Positions 1 through 12,496 are shown, numbered from the stretch's first letter. The stretch is 39,414 nt of DNA from Basidiobolus ranarum (GCA_040143965.1 JASJQH010000042.1:1-39414); one strand, 5' to 3'. The notes: a model not told the origin generated them from the sequence alone. A program made the numbers and translations.

Positions 1-240
1 AAGTAAATTCCGATTGAGAATAATTGATAATATCTTAGTGAATTACAAGATAACTAAGTACTAAGCTATATATGACTATATAGGTGTTTAGGCAATGCTA
101 ATTTCAACACTAAGTTGGTGTCAATATTCCAAGTAAATTCCTCATGAGATTAATGGATGATATCTTAGTTCATTATAAAATAACTAAGTACTAAGCTATA
201 TATGACTATATAGGTGTTTAGGCAATGCTAATTTCAACAC
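1..240. repeat. Tandem duplication, 130-bp period, at the left window edge
   Basis: Two direct copies begin with the same 11 bases at 1 and 131. They are closely similar through the first ~60 nt and practically identical over 62-110 versus 190-240. The first copy carries an extra ~20 nt tail (111-130). The array may continue beyond the left edge. No coding potential or known element was recognised. Confidence 0.85.
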
Positions 241-617
241 AAACTATATTTATATAGAAAGACTGCTCAGATAAACATTGTAAGCTTTGACTGCTTACAT
301 ATGACTGTCAGTTCTTTTGTCAAGGACTTGGTATTTATGAGTGTTGAATAAATATGCACTTGTACTTTATAGCTGCATGACTGAAAAGAAGAATGATGGA
401 TAAAACTCAAGTATCCATCTAAAAAAATGATTTATCAATAGTGAATTATATGAAAATTAGGGGAGCAGTAAATCTGCGATTCATCATCGATAATAACAAA
501 TTTATGTTTACTTTTACTAGTCAACAAATGATAACAACCAAAAAAAACGTATAGAGGGGGGAAAAGAATGATTTAACGTTAGGTTTCAATTAACCATAAC
601 ACTACTTATATACAATC
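241..617. other. Upstream region of the AP endonuclease gene
   Basis: AT-rich sequence between the edge repeat and the first gene. No ORF, RNA gene or clear TATA element was recognised. It presumably contains the promoter of the gene starting at 618. Confidence 0.4.
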
Positions 618-1878
618 ATGGTCACCACTAGAAGTACAAAACAGTTGAGTGTTAAGGATATGTTTCAACGTCAGAAAAGTGACTTAAAAGAAGAACAAGT
701 TAACTTACCACCGGTTGAGGAAACCAAGTCAAAACCAACTGAAGTCATGGAGAAACGTAAAAGAGCCCCCTCTGAAGAACTAACTTTACCACTGCCCAAA
801 CAAATAGAAGTGGAAACTACCGACACTTTGGTTGGTCAAGACAACCAAACTATACCTTCTTCTCCTAAACGAGTGAAATTAACGGAAACAGAACCAACTC
901 CCACAGTAGAACTTATTGCCTGTACAAACACTACAATGCCTGATACTTATTCATATAAGGATATCAGTGATAATCAGATGAAGATTGTTTCTTGGAACGT
1001 TAATTCCCTTAATGCTGCTATGAAAAAGGGGTTCCTGGATTATGTGAAAGCGGAAAAGCCGGATATTTTATGTTTACAAGAAACGAAGTTGAACCAAACT
1101 CCCAAAGATATATTGAAGAAAGAGTACAAATATCAGTATTGGTGGTGCTGTAATTCGGGGAAAAAAGGCTATGGTAAATTGAAAGTTTCTTTACTTTATT
1201 GCACAAGAAGTATTGTTAAATATGTATTCTAGCTGGATCTGCCGTACTTTCAAAGATTGAGCCATTGAATGTTACATATGGACTAGAGGATACCGACTTG
1301 GATGACTCGGGAAGAGTAATCACATTAGAGTTTGAAGAATACTATCTGATAGCTTGCTATATCCCAAATGCTGGTGAAAAGCTAGTCCGACTAAAGTACC
1401 GTGAAGAATGGGACATAAAAATGAAGAACATGTTGGAAAATCTAAACGCCAAGAAACCAGTGATTTGGGCAGGGGATTTAAATGTTGCCCATCAAGAGAT
1501 TGATTTAGCTAGACCTGCACAGAACCGTAACAAGTATAACGGAAATCTCATATATTCTCTCCTTTAATCTTATTACTTACGAGGACTTTTAACTGCAGAA
1601 CTCCTGGCTTCACCGATGCTGAACGATCCGGGTTCTCCCAGATTTTAGAACTGAAGAGTGGTAAATTGGTTGACACTTTTCGCCACCTACATCCCGATCG
1701 GTCAATTTATACATACTTCTCGTACCGGTTTCAATGCCGTAAGAAGGACTTGGGCTGGCGACTGGATTATTTCGTGGTAAACGAGACGCTACTCTCCAAG
1801 GTTGTGGAATCAATCCCAAGGTGTGAATGCTATGGTGCCAGTGATCATGTCCCCATAGTGTTAATTCTTGAGAAATAA
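618..1878 (+). CDS. APE1: AP endonuclease, APE1/exonuclease III family
   Basis: Three exons (618-1173, 1233-1533, 1599-1878) give 378 aa. The family cleaves DNA 5' to abasic sites in nuclear base excision repair. The catalytic domain fills the C-terminal ~260 residues: metal-binding Glu in [28 protein letters not shown], catalytic [17 protein letters not shown] and the terminal His in SDHVPI. Across the introns the protein stays colinear with human APE1, which fixes the splice sites. The N-terminal ~110 residues are low-complexity, carry basic NLS-like patches (KRKR, PKRVKL) and a PIP-box-like QLSVKDMF at residues ~9-16. It lacks the C-terminal zinc finger of yeast Apn2, so it is APE1-like. 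A polyadenylation-like AATAAA overlaps the stop codon (1874-1879). The downstream gene is convergent. Confidence 0.95.
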
Positions 1879-2489
1879 ATTATATGTTATGTCTCGATAA
1901 CTTAGCTACCAAGAAGCGCTGTCAATGGCTAATACAAATGAATCCAATGAATCGATCAACTATCGGAACTTTACAAGCCACGCTATTAAGAGCCTTCGGG
2001 CTATGAATAAAACTGGCTGAAACCTGTTTGAAGGGTGGATAATGCAGGTTTCAAATAGTGTAGAATGTGGAAATTGGAATTGAATTGATTGTAATATAAT
2101 ATAACTCAATTCCCAATTTTGGCAGTCTGGGTGATTAAGAAAGGAATGCCAAGAACTATGCTGTACATTAATTAGACATTTTCAGATGCTCTACAACCCT
2201 AACCCTAGCCCAAACTGGGAAATATCATTCTTTTATCTTCTCCCACAGCGTTTGCTCATTATTCCGTCATGTTTCGGAACATTCGGGATTTTCGGTGAAT
2301 AGATGATATGGAAACGGGAAATTGATGGAGGAAAGTAATGATTGAACAGCCGACGCAGCACTAGTTGTATATGTTCATGAGCATAACTTGCTTTGTATTT
2401 GAATGAGATAAAGGAAAGAATGGGGAAAGAATGAAGAAACAAAACAAATTACAATTAATTACAAATGGGAAATATGGCTGCAAACAAAT
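1879..2489. other. Convergent intergenic region with a telomere-like motif
   Basis: Lies between the 3' ends of the AP endonuclease and NEM1 genes. Two and a half CCCTAA-type units sit at 2195-2211. Nothing else was recognised; ORFs here look like chance. Confidence 0.5.
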
Positions 2490-3645
2490 TTACGATGGTT
2501 GTATCTTGCGCACGTTCCCTCCGACTCGTAATGACAAGATATTACGAAGATTATGGACAAAACGCAATGCATCTAAGAAAGGGAGTAACTCTAGCAACGC
2601 TTCATCTTTACAGTTGTTGTTCATCCAGCCTTTGATTGGAATGGCATTTTCTATGGACCGGTTTAGTTGGGGATCAGTGGCAGTAAGCCCTACAATAAAC
2701 TTACCTTGGTTGTAGGAATAAGTGATGGGCGAGTTGTCAACGAGTGCAATTTTGTTCAGATCCGCTTCGATCTTGGTGAGATCTTTAATGAAGGCACCAT
2801 TCTTGTAAATACATGACTAGTATCAATAAGTAATTAGTCCAAGTTGCAAGCAATCCACCTCCAAGCTTAGTTGGATTCATACCTCACGGAAATATCTCGC
2901 AGAAAAGATCTTTTTCTTAATATTATAACGAGACATTACAGATGCCTCTAGCCAATCGATCACCGGATCCGCATATTCGGCAACCGAGGCGGTAAAGACA
3001 ACAACCTTATACCATTCACAAACCTGAGGAAAAAGTCAGTAGCTAGCTAAGATACTCAATAGTGGCAGGACGTACCTTGCTAAGGAAGTATTCAACGTGA
3101 GGTCTTTTAAATACATAGTAGAGACAGGCGTGGTTGTCTATGCGAACTTCTATCATATGGTCAGCCTCATGGCTAGTACCTCGGGAGGTTGAGTGTATTA
3201 GAGTCTCGTCCAGATCCAAAACCAATATTTTAGCTTCTAGAGAAAGTATGGGACGACGAGGCTTGGAATTAAGCAAGGGTGCTGGGTTAGGTAATTTACT
3301 GGATTTTTTACAAGAGCCTTTTCTTAAAGGCTCGGAGGTATTAGGAGTGGTATTCTGGGTTAAAGCGCTTTCAGAAGCCATTGTAACTCCGAAAACTCTC
3401 TGCAGTTGGTTATAAACTTTGACTACAACAGAAAACTTGGATATTAAATCGTAAAGAAATGCGTGAAAGACAATGTAGAGATTATTGACTGCAGATGGTT
3501 TTGTCAAAACTGCAGTGCTAATAGAGTTGTCTGAATTATCCATGGAGATGGTAGCGGCTGCTGCTGCTACAAGTATGCCAGTATTGAGAGATATAGTAGT
3601 AAGGTCGGAGATGCTCGAAGTAGAGGCAACGTTTTCCGCTGTCAT
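2490..3645 (-). CDS. NEM1: Nem1/CTDNEP1-type HAD protein phosphatase
   Basis: Four exons on the minus strand (3645-3076, 3023-2883, 2816-2705, 2650-2490) encode 327 aa. Nem1 with Spo7 dephosphorylates the lipin Pah1 at the ER/nuclear envelope, favouring triacylglycerol over membrane phospholipid synthesis. The DxDxT catalytic motif is DLDETLIHS near residue 145, followed by KRPHVEYFL, VVFTAS, EYADPVIDWLE, IKDL, ALVDNSP and ENAIPIKGW. The combination TSRGTSH plus EYADPVIDWLE fits Nem1 better than the related Psr1/SCP phosphatases. A hydrophobic stretch around residues 55-75 may anchor it in membrane. Exon 1 carries the whole variable N-terminus. The gene is divergent from the PEP12 gene, with ~1.1 kb between starts. 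Splice sites are all GT-AG and frame closes exactly. Confidence 0.93.
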
Positions 3646-4757
3646 ATGACTAACGTAGTGTTGACTGGATGAAATGTTAGTCAGGATGTTACGAGTAATT
3701 AATTCCTTCCGTTATGAAAGGAAGGGATCTAAAGGGGGTTATTTGTATTGAAGTAGAGATCCTTACAATAAATTTGGATCCCTGAACAAGTGAAGAGACA
3801 GAGAGATAACGACCTCCTAGAGTTGCTTTAAGCCTGCTAAAGAACGGTTGAAACCGGATTTAAGAGTGAAGCCAAAACGGAAACTCCTCAAATACAGATA
3901 TAAAATCAATAATCTGAACAAAAGGTACAGTCAAATCAAAAACTAGAATATACTGCGGTGACTGGTTCACCAATTTAATATGAATAAATTCCAATGATTG
4001 CTTGTGCATATGGATTGTAGAAATCTGTGGCTAAAGAAATAAGATTATCAAACAAATGCCGCTAGAAAACAATGATCAAGATAATAATAAAATGCAACCC
4101 ATATAAATCCTTAACAGCGGGAAAATTGACATCCCATTTGCAAGGTGACGAAACTGACAGTTCTTGGAGCTCTAATGAGGCCCTTGGATTGGCTACAACC
4201 CATCTTCCTTATTTTAGACAAGATAGGCCAATATAGGCGAGATTGTTGTGTCCTCCCCTGTAATCGCTTTTAAGTAAGGCAAATTATGTATGCGGCAGGT
4301 ACACAGTGACCGATATCGCGCGGGAGACCCTGTTGAATAATCCATACATTCCGCATGATTACCACATGTTCGAGGTACTATTGTGTATCGATACTCTTGT
4401 GCGTGCTCAATCCATTTAATTCTTTCGGTTAATAAGGACAATACACTTAACAGTTTTAAGACTTGTTGCTGATCATGAAGGTTAGCATATATAGAACAAG
4501 TAGTAGTATGCCTTTCTAAAAGCTGTACTAGGGTTGGCAGTTATCGCTGATCAATCTCATAGTAGTTGTCACTTATTATTTCTAAATTGTCGTAATTCTC
4601 GATATTTAATATAACTCCATCTTGTGACAAAAGTTAATGCGATGATTTTTAATGAATTTTTATCATGTGACTGTCGCTGTACTTTGAGTAATTCCCTGTT
4701 TCTGTTTGTCACTTAATATTCGTTTCTAGTCTTTCTTTAACCTCTTAATATTTTCAC
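3646..4757. other. Divergent intergenic region between NEM1 and PEP12
   Basis: About 1.1 kb of AT-rich DNA shared by two divergently transcribed genes. Short ORFs are present but show no family resemblance. No RNA gene or repeat was recognised. Confidence 0.4.
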
Positions 4758-5993
4758 ATGTCTTTCAATGACTTGGAAAGAGGACTTGAGCCAGTAAATT
4801 CGAACTTATCTGGGCGCGAGGGTATTTCCTATCTTTAAAATATATTTATGGTCGTTTTTTACTTACAAAGGTCCTGGTTTCTCCTAATATTTAAAGGAAA
4901 TGCTCACTTGGAGTATAAGCAATTAGCACAAAAGGTAGCTCAGAAAACCTATAAAATTACGAGCAATGTTACCTCCATCCAAAGATTGGTAAGTTACATG
5001 GGAACTGTTAGAGATACGCCTACTTCCCGAGATGAATTGTAAGCGAACTTATGTTTTTTTTCTTTTAGAGCTGAATATTCATCATTTTGACTTTATTTAG
5101 ACACAATATTACTGAAACCACCCGAGATTTGGTTAAAGATGTCGGCAATGATATTAAACACCTGGGAACTTACGAGGCAGGCTCACCTCGTGAAGCTGTA
5201 AGTGAAGGATTTTGATTTGATTTTTCATATGTATATATGGTACCAAGCAAAATATTTATGGGTCATTTCTCTTAGAGACAACGTAAACTTGAGCAACAAA
5301 AACTATCAAAAGATTTCCAAAAAGTTCTTGAACAGTTCCAAGCCGCTCAGCGATTGTCAGCCGAGAAATCTCGTGAATTCGTAGATCGCGCGAGAAAACT
5401 TTCAACTCATAATGATGATTAGTAAGTATTTACATAGGTTTGTTGAAATATTACGTACGACTAACCTCTCCTAGTGATGACGAAGATGTAGATGGGGCTC
5501 CAGAAGAGCAACCTCTGATGGGTAACTCTCAAAGAAGGTTACAGATAGAGTTATTATATTAATGTATTAACTTGACGTACTAAACGAAAATAATTTCCCT
5601 ATATTCTAGACTTCAACTTGAAGGCTTAGATAATGAAGTCGAATTTAACGAAAATCTGATTGCTGAACGTGAGGTTGAAATTCGAGAGATCGAACAAGGT
5701 ATAACCGAATTGAACGAAATATTTAGAGATCTTGGAACCATCGTCAATGAGCAGCAGTCACTTCTAGGTACGTATCTAATAGCACTTGTGATTTTTTTTC
5801 ACTCACTCAATTTTGGCTATGTGTAGATAATATTGAAAGCAACGTCACTAACATGGCTGTGCATGTTCGCAATGCCGCTGAAGAGCTTGGCTCAGCAGCC
5901 ACATATCAAAAGAAGGCCCGGAACAAGATGTGTTGCATGCTGTTGATTTTTGCAGTTATTGCAGTCGTCATAGTACTTCTTGCTATTTCATAA
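4758..5993 (+). CDS. PEP12: Endosomal/vacuolar Qa-SNARE (Pep12/syntaxin-7 type)
   Basis: Seven exons (4758-4821, 4897-5038, 5101-5197, 5276-5421, 5475-5537, 5610-5767, 5827-5993) give 278 aa. Qa-SNAREs pair with three other SNARE helices to drive fusion at endosome and vacuole. The start MSFNDLERG is characteristic of Pep12. An N-terminal helical (Habc) region spans about residues 25-145, and an acidic linker DDEDVDG follows. The SNARE helix contains EIFRDLGTIVNEQQSLLDNI with the zero-layer Gln, and a C-terminal tail anchor (MCCMLLIFAVIAVVIVLLAI) ends the protein. Vam3-like function is an alternative within the same clade. Exon 2 holds an in-frame GTAAGT that is read through as coding. AATAAA lies at 6138-6143. 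Confidence 0.95.
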
Positions 5994-6231
5994 TTCCTTA
6001 CCCTCATCATTTGTACAGTCAATGACTTATGATTCATTTTAAATAGCATCGTTTTCACTTAAATGTCTTCGCTCTGCAGTAGCATGAAATTGTTAACTAA
6101 TATATGAAGAAACTCCCGCAGCATGCATTCAACAGTCAATAAACCTTTCATATTTATTCAGTATAACCCAATGGTTCAAATGGGTATCATAAATATCTAG
6201 TGCTGTCTCGTTCTTGCATCTGCTCAAGTCT

Positions 6232-7663
6232 CTAATCCAAATATGAATCTGGATCAATTGATGATTCTGCTGTCTTCTCGATAACTAGGGTATCTCCATT
6301 GAATACTTGGCCTTCTAGGCTCAACAAAGACTCGGTGATGGGAAGTTTTTCCCCAGTTCTTTGCAGAAATATATGTAATTTCTGAACAAATATCAATGAG
6401 TGTTACGGGTTGTCAAAAAAATATTAAAACTATGTATTGGATACCTGAGCCGGATCTTGAACTCTGTTGTTCATGTTAGTCACCTTCGCAGCAGATGTTA
6501 CTTTATCTAATACCTTGCCAAGGCTCCAATTCTACCATATATATATTAGATACAAATAAGAGACTTTCCCGAATTGTGTATCACTATCTTTACCTTGTCG
6601 AAAAACATAACCACGGGAGGTGTCTTACTTTCGATGGGTAAGAAGCATTTCAAGTAGAACCTTAAGGCCTGAGGCACTTCATTATCACCCTACAACGTGA
6701 ATATATCAATAAAATGAGGGATATGGGGTATACTCTAGATGGCCCTAGTTTCAACAAACCTTAGCTTTTCCTTTCATTCTCATGAGCTCCACGACAGGAC
6801 TCTTTTTTCGAGGTTTGGAGGGAACACTAGTGGTGCTGGTAGTAGAAGTAGATTTCTTTATATTTTTTGAAATAAGATCCTGTATATTTTTACGTTTTTC
6901 TTGAGCTTTGTTAGCGTTATCTTCTTTACTAGAGCATTCGTGATCAGCGGCATGTCGGTGTCTGAATAAACAGGATACTAAGAGATTGTTCGATAAATTT
7001 AAATAAAAGAAATTCAATATACTACTTTAAACAATATACACTAGTGCAGTACAAGCATAGTGAAACAACACTCTCCGACTGTCCACAAGTAGAAAATTGA
7101 CACTTTTGCTTGATGCTTGGAAGAATTCGAACATGACGTTTGCAGTTAGACTCAATGTGTTCTCTAAGCTGTAGTATGTGAGTGAAATTGAGGTGATATC
7201 GTTAAAAGTTGAAAAGTAAGGTGACATACTATTTGATCTGTATCTATATTTTCTTCGTTCTCAAGCGCCAAGCCACAAGTCTTACAAACTGGTGTATTTA
7301 TCTAAAGACAAGGATATAGTATGGTTTTAGTAGGCAGAGAAAAAAGTGACAGTTATAAACTACAGTGTCTAGGAACCTACATCCTGAGCTAGAGCACAAT
7401 TGTGCTGAAAAATGGAGCGATGTTCAGAACTAAAAAACATCGAAAACCGGTTCAATAAAATAAAGTCTCTGATTCAAGTCATTTATTCTTCACTAATTTC
7501 TTACCAGAAAATGTGTTTACATAGACTGCAACGAAAGGGTAAAAAATCTGGATCAGAATACTTTCAGTTTAAGTTTTTTCTCACACGTAAGAATATTTAG
7601 ATGTCTACCTAGTTGTTGACAACTTTCGAAAGTACATTGTGTGCCAAGCTTAGGAAATTCCAT
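6232..7663 (-). CDS. CUZ1: AN1 zinc-finger protein, Cuz1/ZFAND1 type
   Basis: Nine exons on the minus strand (7663-7609, 7547-7505, 7429-7381, 7301-7230, 7168-7026, 6961-6760, 6689-6594, 6531-6445, 6381-6232) encode 298 aa, close to ZFAND1/Cuz1 length. These proteins link the proteasome and Cdc48/p97 and help clear arsenite-induced stress granules. The first AN1-like finger lies at about residues 10-46 (MEFPKLGTQC start, FRCSLCKHIFC), a second at about 82-130 (CKRH, CQFSTCG, CLYCTSVYC, HRHAADHEC). A basic/Ser-Thr linker follows, then a ubiquitin-like C-terminal domain (ALRFYLKCFLP, NWSLGKVLD, EGQVFNGDTLVIE). The last intron-rich half was placed by colinearity with ZFAND1. It shares a ~580-bp divergent upstream region with GAL1. 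Confidence 0.9.
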
Positions 7664-8244
7664 TTTTCAACCGATTCTGTATGGGACGTAGATACCTTTG
7701 CTATTCTAATGATGGGTGCGTATATAATATATATTCAAACAATTTAGTTGTGACTGACTGTATATATAGCTTAAGTTAACTGGAGAAATAATCACCAATT
7801 TAATCAATCATGAATGAGAGTAACCGGATAAGGCAAATGCGGAGTTCCTTACACAAACAATTTCAGACATTAACTAAATGCTGATATATTACTATATTAG
7901 TGATATATTAGTAACATAACCAACCAAGATTTTGGATTGTAGTACATGTACTAGTCATAGATTTTCTCAACAGTATATAATAAAGCATAATAGTTATCTC
8001 TGAGTAGCACATTTTCTCGTGAATGACTGGATACTACCGTTTAGGTGAAGCAAGTTTCAGAAGAAGCAAATCGCTATGCAGCTCTAAGTTAATCAAATGC
8101 AATTGGAATAATAGGTTTCTTACCTTTTTGTATCTAGCTTCAACACTAATAAAAAAAACGAAGACTGCTCACATCTACTGAATACTTTTGATCCCTTGAA
8201 CTTATTCTTTCACCACTTATACTTCACTACCTGTACCTCATATC
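7664..8244. other. Divergent promoter region between CUZ1 and GAL1
   Basis: About 580 bp of AT-rich DNA between the two start codons, with several short TATATA tracts. No Gal4-type CGG-N11-CCG site was noticed. No gene was seen. Confidence 0.4.
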
Positions 8245-10167
8245 ATGACAATCGACTCTGAAGCAGTTCTCCCTATAGCCCACTCGGTATCTGATATTTA
8301 CCCCGGAAATAGCGTTTCTGCACAAAGGTTAGCTTTGGTTGAATGGCTCTGTCTAAAAAACCTTAACCTATTTTTTAACATCTCTCTTTGGTTTCCAGTA
8401 TACGTTTTAAGAATCTCCTTGAACGTTTCCAAGAAAAATATGGTCGTAAAGCTGATTTCGTTGTTCGTTCACCTGGTCGAGTTAACATCATTGGGGAACA
8501 TATCGATTATGCAGGGTTTCCAGTCTTTCCTATGGCAATAGAGAGAGATTGTCTAATTGCAGTGGCGACAGACAAAAGCCCAGTTAATCCTCACGTAGAG
8601 TTGGCGAATATCGATTCCAAATACACTATGCGTCAATTTGATCATGTTCAGGAATCTTATGTAGAAGTCGATTCCTCCGTACACGATTGGGGAAACTATT
8701 TCAAAGCAGGCTACAAGGTATTTTTTGGTCTTGGTAAACTATACTTCTTCTAGTTAATATACCAATGCTTATTGGCAATTCTACAGGGAATGCATGAAGC
8801 CATTGAAGTTCAATCTCCCGCTACTATGTATTGTTTAGTGGATAGTATTGTGCCAAGTGTAAGTCAAGTAAATAAGGCTAAGCATTTTGTATTGTATATT
8901 GATCATATTGTGTGATATTTTAGGGTGCTGGTCTTTCAAGTTCTTCTGCCCTTGTTTGCTCTGCAGCTATGGCCACTATGATTGCTAATGACTGCGAACT
9001 TCCAAAAGTGTGGATTATTTTAATCATGATTCAATGTTCATATCAAACTAACGATTTGTGAAATTAGCAAAAAATTGTCCAAATTGCTGTAGAAAGTGAA
9101 CGCTACGTAGGAACTAACGGCGGAGGGTATTTCGATTTAGAATTCATGAGATGGGTTTGAATCTAGTCTAATTGCATATTTTATTCTCTAAAGCATGGAT
9201 CAAACTGCCAGTATTATGTCAACCTCGAATAATGCACTTTTCATCGAGTTCTACCCTTCGTTCAATACAACCCCCGTTCGCTTTCCCAAAACCCAACCAG
9301 CCCTTTCTTTTGTAGTAGCCAACACGTTGGTCACTGCCGATAAGGTTGTTTCGGGCCCTGTTTGTTATAACCTTCGTGTGGTGGAGACTCGTATTGGCGC
9401 TCTGCTTATGGGCAAAGAATTGGGACTCGCTGAATACAAGCCACAGACTCTTATGGAGATTATGGATGCTTATTTCAACGTGAATCCTGAGCCGACATAC
9501 ATAAATGAGACAGCAAAATGGATCCATCGTCTATCAGTCATGCTTAAATTGGTGGAAAAGGTTTTTATCAAGCAGGAAGGATATACCAAGGAAGAGATGG
9601 CAGAAGCTACAGGCGCATCCCTGGACGAGCTTGTTTCCAAATTCATGACGAAGTTCCCTGTACGCGCTGAGCTTTTCCAACTTTATTCTCGCGCCAAGCA
9701 TGTTTATTCGGAAGCACTTCGCGTAGTTCTGTTCCGTGATATATGTGAGGTGGAATTCAATGTGGCCGTTGTCGACAGCGAAAGCACTTTTAGAAAATTG
9801 GGTAAATTAATGGATGAAAGTCAATCTTCATGTAAAAATGAATTCAACTGTTCCTGTCCAGAATTAGACGAATTGACTAAGTTATGCAGGTAAATATCAT
9901 CCCTTCTTAGCGTTCTCTTAAATGATATCTTACCAAATTCAATCTCTTTGTAGAAATCATGGAGCGGCTGGGTCCCGATTGACCGGGGCTGGTTGGGGAG
10001 GGTGTACGGTTTCTTTGGTTCGTGAAGACCAAGTGGAGGCCTTCATTTCAGGAATTAAACAGGACTATTACGCGAAACATTTCCCAAATCTCAGCGAATC
10101 CCAGCTCGACAATCTTATATTTCCGTCTCGTCCCAGCAATGGAGCTTACATTTATAGAGAGAATTAG
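8245..10167 (+). CDS. GAL1: Galactokinase
   Basis: Seven exons (8245-8327, 8399-8717, 8787-8858, 8924-9007, 9068-9126, 9194-9889, 9954-10167) give 508 aa. The enzyme phosphorylates galactose with ATP in the Leloir pathway in the cytosol. The galactokinase signature GRVNIIGEHIDY lies near residues 55-66. The GHMP ATP-binding motif GAGLSSSSAL begins at residue ~159, GGGMDQTAS at ~204, and the C-terminal GHMP motif GSRLTGAGWGGC at ~444. Introns interrupt all these blocks cleanly and the frame closes. Intron 4 uses a weak GTGTGG donor. Other GAL genes are not visible in the window. A shift to GAL3-like regulator cannot be excluded, but the Ser-rich ATP loop is intact, favouring an enzyme. AATAAA lies at 10344-10349. 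Confidence 0.97.
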
Positions 10168-10521
10168 GTATCGGTTTGAGAAATATATGTCTCTAGCCAT
10201 GGATGTTTTGCGCTAGTCGCCATGAATATTTAATAGGTTTCTCCATTCTAATTCATCTATAATCTACCTTATCTATACATAATAAGCCAGTCTAATACCA
10301 CTCTTCGGGTTTTCTTGGGATTTCTTCGATTTTTATCATGTAAAATAAAGAAAATTTCAATAGTTCATCATAACATCAATAATATAGAAAATATTGTTGA
10401 ACCAAACAACAAATCTCCAACCGCAATGGGAATGGGAATGATTGGATACTATCTAAACTACACAGCACAGAAGAATTTCTAATTTATACGAATGATCTAT
10501 GGTACAAAAGTTGGCATTGCT
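10168..10521. other. Convergent 3' region between GAL1 and the Aurora kinase gene
   Basis: Carries a polyadenylation-like AATAAA on the plus strand (10344-10349). No other feature was seen. Confidence 0.4.
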
Positions 10522-12066
10522 TCAAGAGTCAGCGGGGTGAAAGGTAGTTGATTCGGTCAATTTAGAATAATCTTTAAATTGAAGCAGTAACTCAGGCGGA
10601 GTATTAGATGTGATCCATGGATGACGTTTTACCTCGGACAGTGGTAATCTACGATTAGGATTACGAACCAATAACTAAAAATAAACACCAACATTAAGAG
10701 TAGTTCATTAGTAACAAGTACATCACAATTTACCTTGGTAATTAAATCGGCTGCTTCTGCAGAAACGCTATCAGGTATTCTCAAATCCACTTTACTGATC
10801 CTCTTATAGGTAGCTTTTACGCTGGTTAAATCTTCAAATGGTGGATTTCCTACCAGGAATTCGTAGGTTAACACCCCTAAACTCCACAGATCCACTTTTT
10901 CGGTATGATCACGAGCCTCTACCATCTCTGGGGGTAAATAGTCAAGGGTACCACAAAGTGTTGTACGTCTATGTAATCAATCACTTAGAAATCACATCTA
11001 AAAAGAAAATGAATCTGATGTACCTATTTCCAGTGCTATGAACGGACCAGCCAAAATCAGACAATTTAACCACATCATCAATATCAACAAGTAAATTTTC
11101 CGGTTTGATATCTCGATGAATGACATGCTTAGAATGGAGATAATCAAGAGAGTCAGCAATTTGCGCAATATACTAGATGGTTAAGTGATTAATAGATATG
11201 CTTGTATGTCCATCACAATATGTACATTGACTTACAATAGCTGCCTGCTTCTCCGGGAAACAACCAAGGTTACGCAATTGCTTATAGAGCTCACCCTTTC
11301 CAGCAAACTCAATCATAAGGTAGATCATATCATCATCCCAAAAGTATCCAAATAGACGAAGGATATTAGGATGTCTATCAATAAAGAGCGATTAATGCCA
11401 GGGGATAAGTATATATTTCTGTATTCAGAAAACGTACCTTAGATGCATCTGAATTTCAATCTCTCTTCGTACTTGTTTCTCAAGTTGAGATTCTAAAAAT
11501 TCCGACTTTTTTAATGCTTTTAGGGCAAAGATAAATCCGGTACTTTTAAGCTTGGCCAGATAGACTCTACCAAACTTTCCACGACCTAAGGTTTTAGCGA
11601 TGTGAAAATCATGTAAACTGAATTGTTGATATGGGATCCTAGAATAGAACAACTCAATAATCACTCTGGCATATATACATAATAATATTAAAGTACCTTT
11701 CTTCTTCACTAAAATGGTTCATGGTTTTTTGTATCTTGGGAGTTAAAGCGGGCGGAGGCATCAGTTGTGCGTCAGTAAGCTTCGCTTGTGGGTGACCATT
11801 TCCTTTACCCATTACACGATTGGCCAAGCCTTTGTTCACCGAAGGTTTATTCTTGAGATCTGGTTGAGTGCCAAGCTTGGACTTGACTGAAGTGGTGATA
11901 GGGACTCTGGTTTGCTTGGGAACTGCTTGTCGAGGCCGGTTCTACAATAGAAAGGTTAGTGGTGTATATATATGTATCAGTGGTATTTTGAAGACTTTAC
12001 AAGTTCGCCTTGAGTTACTGGGTTTTTAACACGAGGCTTAACTTCAGGTCTTTTTAATGTCTCCAT
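10522..12066 (-). CDS. IPL1: Aurora family serine/threonine kinase (Ipl1/Ark1)
   Basis: Seven exons on the minus strand (12066-12001, 11941-11697, 11638-11438, 11374-11236, 11172-11024, 10968-10734, 10674-10522) encode 395 aa. Aurora kinases act in the chromosomal passenger complex, correcting kinetochore-microtubule attachments. A disordered basic N-terminus (~residues 1-110) precedes the kinase domain: glycine loop [12 protein letters not shown] lysine, [10 protein letters not shown] catalytic loop, DFGWSVHS, and the Aurora activation segment [16 protein letters not shown] with its autophosphorylated Thr. The domain ends HPWITSN. The start METLKRPEV was chosen because upstream in-frame codons lie in sequence without coding character. 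Fungi usually have one Aurora. The SLY1 gene lies directly upstream on the same strand. Confidence 0.95.
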
Positions 12067-12496
12067 ATCAAGATGTGGCTGGTAAAGTGAAAAGAGTTGG
12101 AATGAAATATTAACTAGAGTCCAAGTAAAAAATGACCGTCCAAACACTGTAGTATGGCGGAAAAAGAAAATGTCAAAGTATTCCACGCAATCTACCAATG
12201 ATTTCATTTCATTTATAATCACCATCACGTAGGTTTATCCAGTCACAAGTCACATACATAGTCCCACCAATCAAACAGGAATGATTGATGATACAAAATC
12301 AAAACAAACATAGGCCCGCTGCTTAGGTGTAAGGTGAACAATGTGCCAGAGTCAACTCAAAACACTCAAACCCATCTATGAGAATGCTTGGTTGCCAACA
12401 AAGGGTAGATCGAAGTGATATGCAAGGCATCTATTGGAATTGTTCCACTGGAGGGATACTTATTTTATTATTATTGTTACTATTACAGTGTGGCCT
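12067..12496. other. Spacer between SLY1 3' end and Aurora start
   Basis: Contains the Aurora promoter and the SLY1 terminator region. Short plus-strand ORFs overlap the true last SLY1 exon and are shadows. Confidence 0.4.

Noticed and set aside
4214-4441. 75-codon minus-strand ORF
   Set aside because: No recognisable features and no support from neighbours.
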